Source: Clostridia bacterium (GTDB lineage: Bacteria > Bacillota > Clostridia > Christensenellales > Borkfalkiaceae). From it: DNA of 38,135 bases. Of the stretch, positions 34,253 through 38,135 are shown piece after piece (the stretch's first letter is position 1; each line of letters starts with the position of its first letter). The stretch covers positions 1-38,135 of the forward strand of contig JAAUYT010000024.1 of NCBI GenBank assembly GCA_014804975.1. Reading direction: 5' to 3'. The notes under the pieces were generated by a model that ran no database searches, had not been told where the DNA came from, and was given only the letters and a program-made list of their open reading frames with translations. Made by a program: the position numbers and the translations under genes.

Positions 34253-34786
34253 TTATTTTACGCCGAATTTGTCTTTATAATTCTGAATGCACTTTGCAAT
34301 GATTTCCACCGCCTCGTCACGGTGTGCGATTTCCTTGACCGCCGTTTTCTTGTGTTCGAGCGATTTGTAAACTTCAAAAAAGTGCATCATTTCGTCGAAG
34401 ATATGCTTGGGCAATTCGTGAATGTCGTAGTAGCCGTTATAGGTGGGGTCCTTGTGCGGGATCGCAATAATTTTTTCGTCGAGCGCTCCGCTGTCGATCA
34501 TCTTAATGACTCCCACGGGATAGCAGCTTACGAGGGTCATAGGGTAGATCGTTTCGTTGCAGAGGACGAGTACGTCCAGGGGGTCTCCGTCGTCCGCAAG
34601 CGTTTTGGGAATGAACCCGTAGTTCGCGGGGTACACGGTGGACGTATAGAGCACCCGATCGAGCTTCAAGAGTCCCGTTTCCTTGTCGAGCTCGTATTTT
34701 GCCTTGCAGCCCTTCGGAATTTCTATTAAAGCCTCGAAGGAATTCGGTTTGATTCGTTTTTCGTCAATATCGTGCCAAATATTCAT
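34253..34786 (-). CDS. ppa: Inorganic pyrophosphatase (family I)
   Basis: EIPKGCKAKYELDKETGLLKLDRVLYTSTVYPANYGFIPKTLADDGDPLDVLVL. Confidence 0.96.
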   Translation of the reverse strand: MNIWHDIDEKRIKPNSFEALIEIPKGCKAKYELDKETGLLKLDRVLYTSTVYPANYGFIPKTLADDGDPLDVLVLCNETIYPMTLVSCYPVGVIKMIDSGALDEKIIAIPHKDPTYNGYYDIHELPKHIFDEMMHFFEVYKSLEHKKTAVKEIAHRDEAVEIIAKCIQNYKDKFGVK

Positions 34787-34888
34787 GATTTTAACCTCTT
34801 TTTTCATTTTATCATATTTTATTAGCGTCCGCAATAAGCGCGGAAAAAATTTTTAATAAAAATTTTGCGTTTCCGCTTGAATATTACT

Positions 34889-34917
34889 TTGACAACCGCC
34901 CGATTTTATGATATAGT
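34889..34917 (+). promoter_or_regulatory. tRNA-Ser promoter
   Basis: TTGACA, 17 bp, TATAGT. Confidence 0.75.
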
Positions 34918-34939
34918 GTTATCGTTCTTAATTGAGCTT

Positions 34940-35030
34940 GCAGAAGTACCCAAGAGGCTCAAGGGGCTCCCCTGCTAAGGGAGTAGTGCTGGAAACGGCA
35001 GCACGAGTTCGAATCTCGTCTTCTGCGCCA
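34940..35030 (+). tRNA. tRNA-Ser (GCT), CCA encoded
   Basis: GCAGAAG...CTTCTGC acceptor, anticodon arm CTCCC-CTGCTAA-GGGAG, long variable arm, T-arm GAGTTCGAATCTC. Confidence 0.96.
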
Positions 35031-35122
35031 AAGCCCGCCGAGGCATTTGCCTCGGCGGGCTTTGGCATTGAAGACGGATCGAACCCGTGAATTATCACGG
35101 GTTCGTGCGAGGGAGCGCCAGC
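35017..35122. repeat. tRNA-Ser-3'-end-derived nested palindromes, including a terminator-like hairpin
   Basis: Arms 35017-35044 and 35049-35076 are 28-nt inverted copies with 3 mismatches; second perfect hairpin 35080-35090/35095-35105. Confidence 0.8.
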
Positions 35123-35241
35123 GGAATGGTTACATTTTTTCGCAAGGTTCGGCGCGACCGACGCTTTGCGCCTTTATGGCGCAAAATCTCGTCCGCATTC
35201 GAGCGGTACCCGCGAGAATGCGTAGTGTTTGGGTAATTGAT

Positions 35242-35727
35242 TCAATCGTCATTTTTTTCATTGGAATCCGATTTTACAATTTGCATCTTTCTTTTAATAG
35301 CGGCTCTAAGTTTAGCGATTGTATAAATATGATCGTATGCGGCAGCTTTTCTGCTGGCTTTGTCATTCGTACGATTATATTGAATGAGTTTTTCTTCTTC
35401 AAGCTTTTGTAGCTCTTTAATTGCGGAGTCCAAATCTTCCTCTTTAATCAGTGCGGCGTCAGCTTCGCCCTTGCGCTCGTATTCGTCCATTGTTTGCTTA
35501 TGCTCCGCTTCTTCCTCCTCAGACATTTTGAACTTTTCCGCTTTGGCTATTTTTCCGTTGAGCACTAAAAAGACAATAAAGACGACAACAAAAACTATCC
35601 CAAAGATAAGAAGTAAAAGCTTTTCATATAATGCATATAAAATTATCAAACCCCCGCCGATAGCAAGAGGGGTAATACAGATTATATTGCGTACCGTTTT
35701 ACTGAGAGATTCAAACCAATTTTTCAT
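35242..35727 (-). CDS. Two-TM membrane protein with acidic coiled tail, unknown function
   Basis: IICITPLAIGGGLIILYALYEKLLLLIFGIVFVVVFIVFLVL then EEEEAEHKQTMDEYERKGEAD... Confidence 0.7.
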   Translation of the reverse strand: MKNWFESLSKTVRNIICITPLAIGGGLIILYALYEKLLLLIFGIVFVVVFIVFLVLNGKIAKAEKFKMSEEEEAEHKQTMDEYERKGEADAALIKEEDLDSAIKELQKLEEEKLIQYNRTNDKASRKAAAYDHIYTIAKLRAAIKRKMQIVKSDSNEKNDD

Positions 35728-35740
35728 TTTACGATTTTAA

Positions 35741-35768
35741 AAACGCCGCACCGAGGGGTGCGGCGTTT
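35741..35768. terminator. Bidirectional terminator
   Basis: AAACGCCGCACC-GAGG-GGTGCGGCGTTT flanked by A- and T-runs. Confidence 0.85.
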
Positions 35769-35780
35769 ATTTTTTATTGT

Positions 35781-36716
35781 TTACGCTTTGTTCTGGGAAC
35801 CGAGCACGTTGATGATTTTGTGCTTGACGATTTCCTTCATGTTCGCTCTTGCATCGCCGAGGTATTGACGAGGGTCGAAGTGGTCGGGGTGCTCAACGTA
35901 GTGCTTTCTGATTGCCGCCGTGAACGCAACGCGAAGGTCGGAGTCGATATTGATTTTGCAGACCGCAAGCTTGGCAGCCTTGCGAAGTTCCGATTCGGGA
36001 ATGCCGATTGCGTTGGGCATATTGCCGCCGAATTGGTTGATGATTGCAACCTGATCCTGCGGAACGGACGACGCGCCGTGCAACACGATGGGGAAGCCGG
36101 GAAGGCGCTTTCCGATCTCTTCGAGAATATCGATACGGAGTTTAGGATCCTGACCGGGTTTGAACTTATAAGCGCCGTGGCTCGTGCCGATTGCGATTGC
36201 AAGGGAGTCGATTCCCGTCTTCGAGGTGAACTCTTCCACTTCGTCGGGGGAGGTGAACTGCGCGTCGCTTGCAGCGACCTTCACGTCGTCCTCGATTCCC
36301 GCGAGCTTTCCGAGCTCCGCTTCAACGACTACGCCGTGCGCGTGCGCGTATTCCACGACCTTTTTCGTGATCGCGATATTTTCGTCCCAGGGCTTCGAAG
36401 AAGCGTCGATCATGACGGAAGTGAAGCCGCCGTCGATGCTTGCTTTGCAGATTTCGAAATCTGCGCCGTGGTCGAGGTGCATAGCGATGGGAATATCCGT
36501 CGTCTCGGCAGCCGCTGCGACGAGGTGTTTGAGGTACACGGGGTTCGCGTACTTTCTCGCGCCTGCGGAGACCTGCAAAATGACGGGCGACTTGCATTCG
36601 TTAGCCGCCTCCACGATCGCCTGGATCATCTCCATATTGTTCACGTTGAACGCGCCGACTGCATAGCCGCCTTCGTATGCGTCCTTGAACATTTTTGTGG
36701 TTGTTACTAAGGGCAT
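35781..36716 (-). CDS. fba: Class II fructose-1,6-bisphosphate aldolase
   Basis: GYAVGAFNVNNMEMIQAIVEAA, MHLDHGADFEICKASIDGGFTSVMIDAS, VLHGASSVP. Confidence 0.97.
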   Translation of the reverse strand: MPLVTTTKMFKDAYEGGYAVGAFNVNNMEMIQAIVEAANECKSPVILQVSAGARKYANPVYLKHLVAAAAETTDIPIAMHLDHGADFEICKASIDGGFTSVMIDASSKPWDENIAITKKVVEYAHAHGVVVEAELGKLAGIEDDVKVAASDAQFTSPDEVEEFTSKTGIDSLAIAIGTSHGAYKFKPGQDPKLRIDILEEIGKRLPGFPIVLHGASSVPQDQVAIINQFGGNMPNAIGIPESELRKAAKLAVCKINIDSDLRVAFTAAIRKHYVEHPDHFDPRQYLGDARANMKEIVKHKIINVLGSQNKA

Positions 36717-36745
36717 AAAAAATTCCTCCGAATTTATTTTTTCCT

Positions 36746-36774
36746 ATTATAAAACGAAAAAAGGAAAAAATCAA
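36746..36774 (-). promoter_or_regulatory. fba promoter
   Basis: Minus strand TTGATT, 17 bp, TATAAT. Confidence 0.7.
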
Positions 36775-36812
36775 GCGGTTTGGGAAAAAGAGGAAAAAAA
36801 TTTAAAAAAGCG

Positions 36813-36841
36813 TTGACGAACGGGCGAAAGAGTGGTATAAT
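36813..36841 (+). promoter_or_regulatory. gap promoter
   Basis: TTGACG, 17 bp, TATAAT. Confidence 0.75.
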
Positions 36842-36900
36842 ATCTTGCGGTAAAAGGCTCCAAAGAGAGTCAAAAAAGTTTTATCGGAGGATTTATTCAC

Positions 36901-37926
36901 ATGGCAAAAGAAGTAAAGGTTGCAATCAACGGATTCGGTCGTATCGGTCGTCTTGCGTTCAGACAGATGTTCAAAGCGGAGGGCTATAAAATCGTTGCGA
37001 TCAACGATCTTACTTCCCCCTCGATGCTTGCACACCTTCTCAAATACGACTCTGCTCAGGGCAGATACGCACTCGCGGACAAGGTTTCCGCAGACGACGA
37101 GAAGAGAACGCTCACCGTTGACGGCGAAACCATTAAAATTTACGAAGAGAAAGACGCTGCAAACCTTCCTTGGGGCGAGCTTAAAGTAGACGTCGTGCTT
37201 GAATGCACGGGCTTCTACTGCTCCAAAGAGAAGAGCGAAGCGCACATCAAAGCAGGCGCGAAGAAAGTCGTTATCTCCGCTCCCGCAGGCAAGGACCTTC
37301 CCACGATCGTATTCGGCGTAAACGAAAAGACGCTTACGAAGAACGACACCGTTATCTCCGCAGCTTCCTGCACGACGAACTGCCTTGCCCCCATGGCGAA
37401 CGCGCTCAACAACGCATATCCCGTCGTTTCGGGTATCATGACGACCGTTCACGCATTCACGGGCGACCAGATGGTTCTCGACGGACCTCACCGCAAGGGC
37501 GACCTTCGCCGCGCGCGCGCTGCTGCCGTAAACATCGTTCCCAACTCCACGGGCGCTGCTAAGGCAATCGGTCTCGTTATCCCCGCACTCAACGGCAAGC
37601 TGATCGGTTCCGCGCAACGCGTTCCCGTTCCCACCGGTTCCACGACGCTCCTCGTTGCAGTCGTTAAGGGTAAGGACGTTACGAAGGAAAGCATCAACGC
37701 GGCAATGAAGGCTGCTTCTTCCGCCTCCTTCGGCTACACCGAGGAACAGCTCGTTTCGAGCGACATCATCGGTATCACCTACGGCTCGCTGTTCGACGCT
37801 ACGCAGACCATGGTTGCTAAGATCGACGACGACACCTATCAGGTACAGGTTGTTTCTTGGTACGACAACGAGAACTCCTACACCTCGCAGATGGTCAGAA
37901 CGATCAAATACTTCGCAGAGCTTTAA
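36901..37926 (+). CDS. gap: Glyceraldehyde-3-phosphate dehydrogenase (type I)
   Basis: [55 protein letters not shown]. Confidence 0.98.
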   Translation: MAKEVKVAINGFGRIGRLAFRQMFKAEGYKIVAINDLTSPSMLAHLLKYDSAQGRYALADKVSADDEKRTLTVDGETIKIYEEKDAANLPWGELKVDVVLECTGFYCSKEKSEAHIKAGAKKVVISAPAGKDLPTIVFGVNEKTLTKNDTVISAASCTTNCLAPMANALNNAYPVVSGIMTTVHAFTGDQMVLDGPHRKGDLRRARAAAVNIVPNSTGAAKAIGLVIPALNGKLIGSAQRVPVPTGSTTLLVAVVKGKDVTKESINAAMKAASSASFGYTEEQLVSSDIIGITYGSLFDATQTMVAKIDDDTYQVQVVSWYDNENSYTSQMVRTIKYFAEL

Positions 37927-37938
37927 TTGAAATATTAA

Positions 37939-37967
37939 AAGCCCTCCCGATTCGGGAGGGCTTTTTT
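37939..37967 (+). terminator. Rho-independent terminator after gap
   Basis: AAGCCCTCCCGA-TTCGGGAGGGCTT + TTTT. Confidence 0.93.
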
Positions 37968-38100
37968 ATGTGTCCGCTTCTTCTGAACTTCGCAATACTG
38001 TGTTGAGCTCCGCTTTTCTGCGGGTCATTTACCATTTAGTAAACTCCCCTTGAAAATGCTCGCTCGCCTTGTCTTGCTCGTTCATAGAAAGCGGTGTTAA
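37968..38100. repeat. Dispersed intergenic repeat, copy B
   Basis: Colinear with 26621-26750 (see copy A). Confidence 0.88.
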
Positions 38101-38135
38101 TCAGAAGCCTGTCGGGGTTTTATTTTGTAGACAAA

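Noticed and set aside
35047-35412. 121-aa + strand ORF in the tRNA-Ser downstream palindromic region
   Set aside because: Runs through hairpins and antisense to a better-supported membrane-protein gene; no RBS or family signal
35820-36710. 296-aa + strand ORF antisense to fba, and the similar 36802-37617 ORF antisense to gap
   Set aside because: Codon-bias shadow ORFs opposite highly conserved glycolytic genes
1801-37926. All sigma-A-type promoters in the window appear to have exactly 17-bp spacers
   Set aside because: Seventeen bp is the canonical optimum and I searched by eye for that spacing, so this is subject to ascertainment bias

Overview
38.1 kb of mostly housekeeping chromosome from a sporulation-competent, clostridia-like Firmicute; lineage is inferred from gene content only. 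Recognisable content: a 5'-truncated O-antigen-ligase-like gene, spmA/spmB, metG-tatD-rsmA, rplU-rpmA, a tRNA-Val/Gly/Cys cluster, a T-box-controlled pheST, a nifS-like cysteine desulfurase, a divergent XRE regulator pair, a spoIVFA/spoIVFB-like pair, an RNase E/G gene, a TetR + ABC exporter cassette, a DUF4250 gene, a YjjG-like HAD gene, greA, lysS, a SpeA-like/holB/ricT/ferredoxin/trmN6/rsmI cluster, a DUF3737 gene, a 1179-aa surface protein, ppa, tRNA-Ser, fba and gap. I found no transposase, CRISPR array, prophage or named defence system. The most notable non-gene signals are: (1) two copies of a ~130-nt dispersed intergenic element, each starting right after a terminator, with a compensatory stem change; (2) an inverted, tRNA-3'-end-like palindromic element directly after tRNA-Ser; (3) a compact DnaA-box-like cluster at 18.75 kb; (4) a DUF4250 gene whose promoter predicts a leaderless mRNA; (5) a surface protein with an apparently inactivated transglutaminase-like core; (6) an L27 with a cleavable-looking N-terminal extension but no prp/ysxB gene between rplU and rpmA. 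All calls come from reading the sequence and ORF track; no database search was run.
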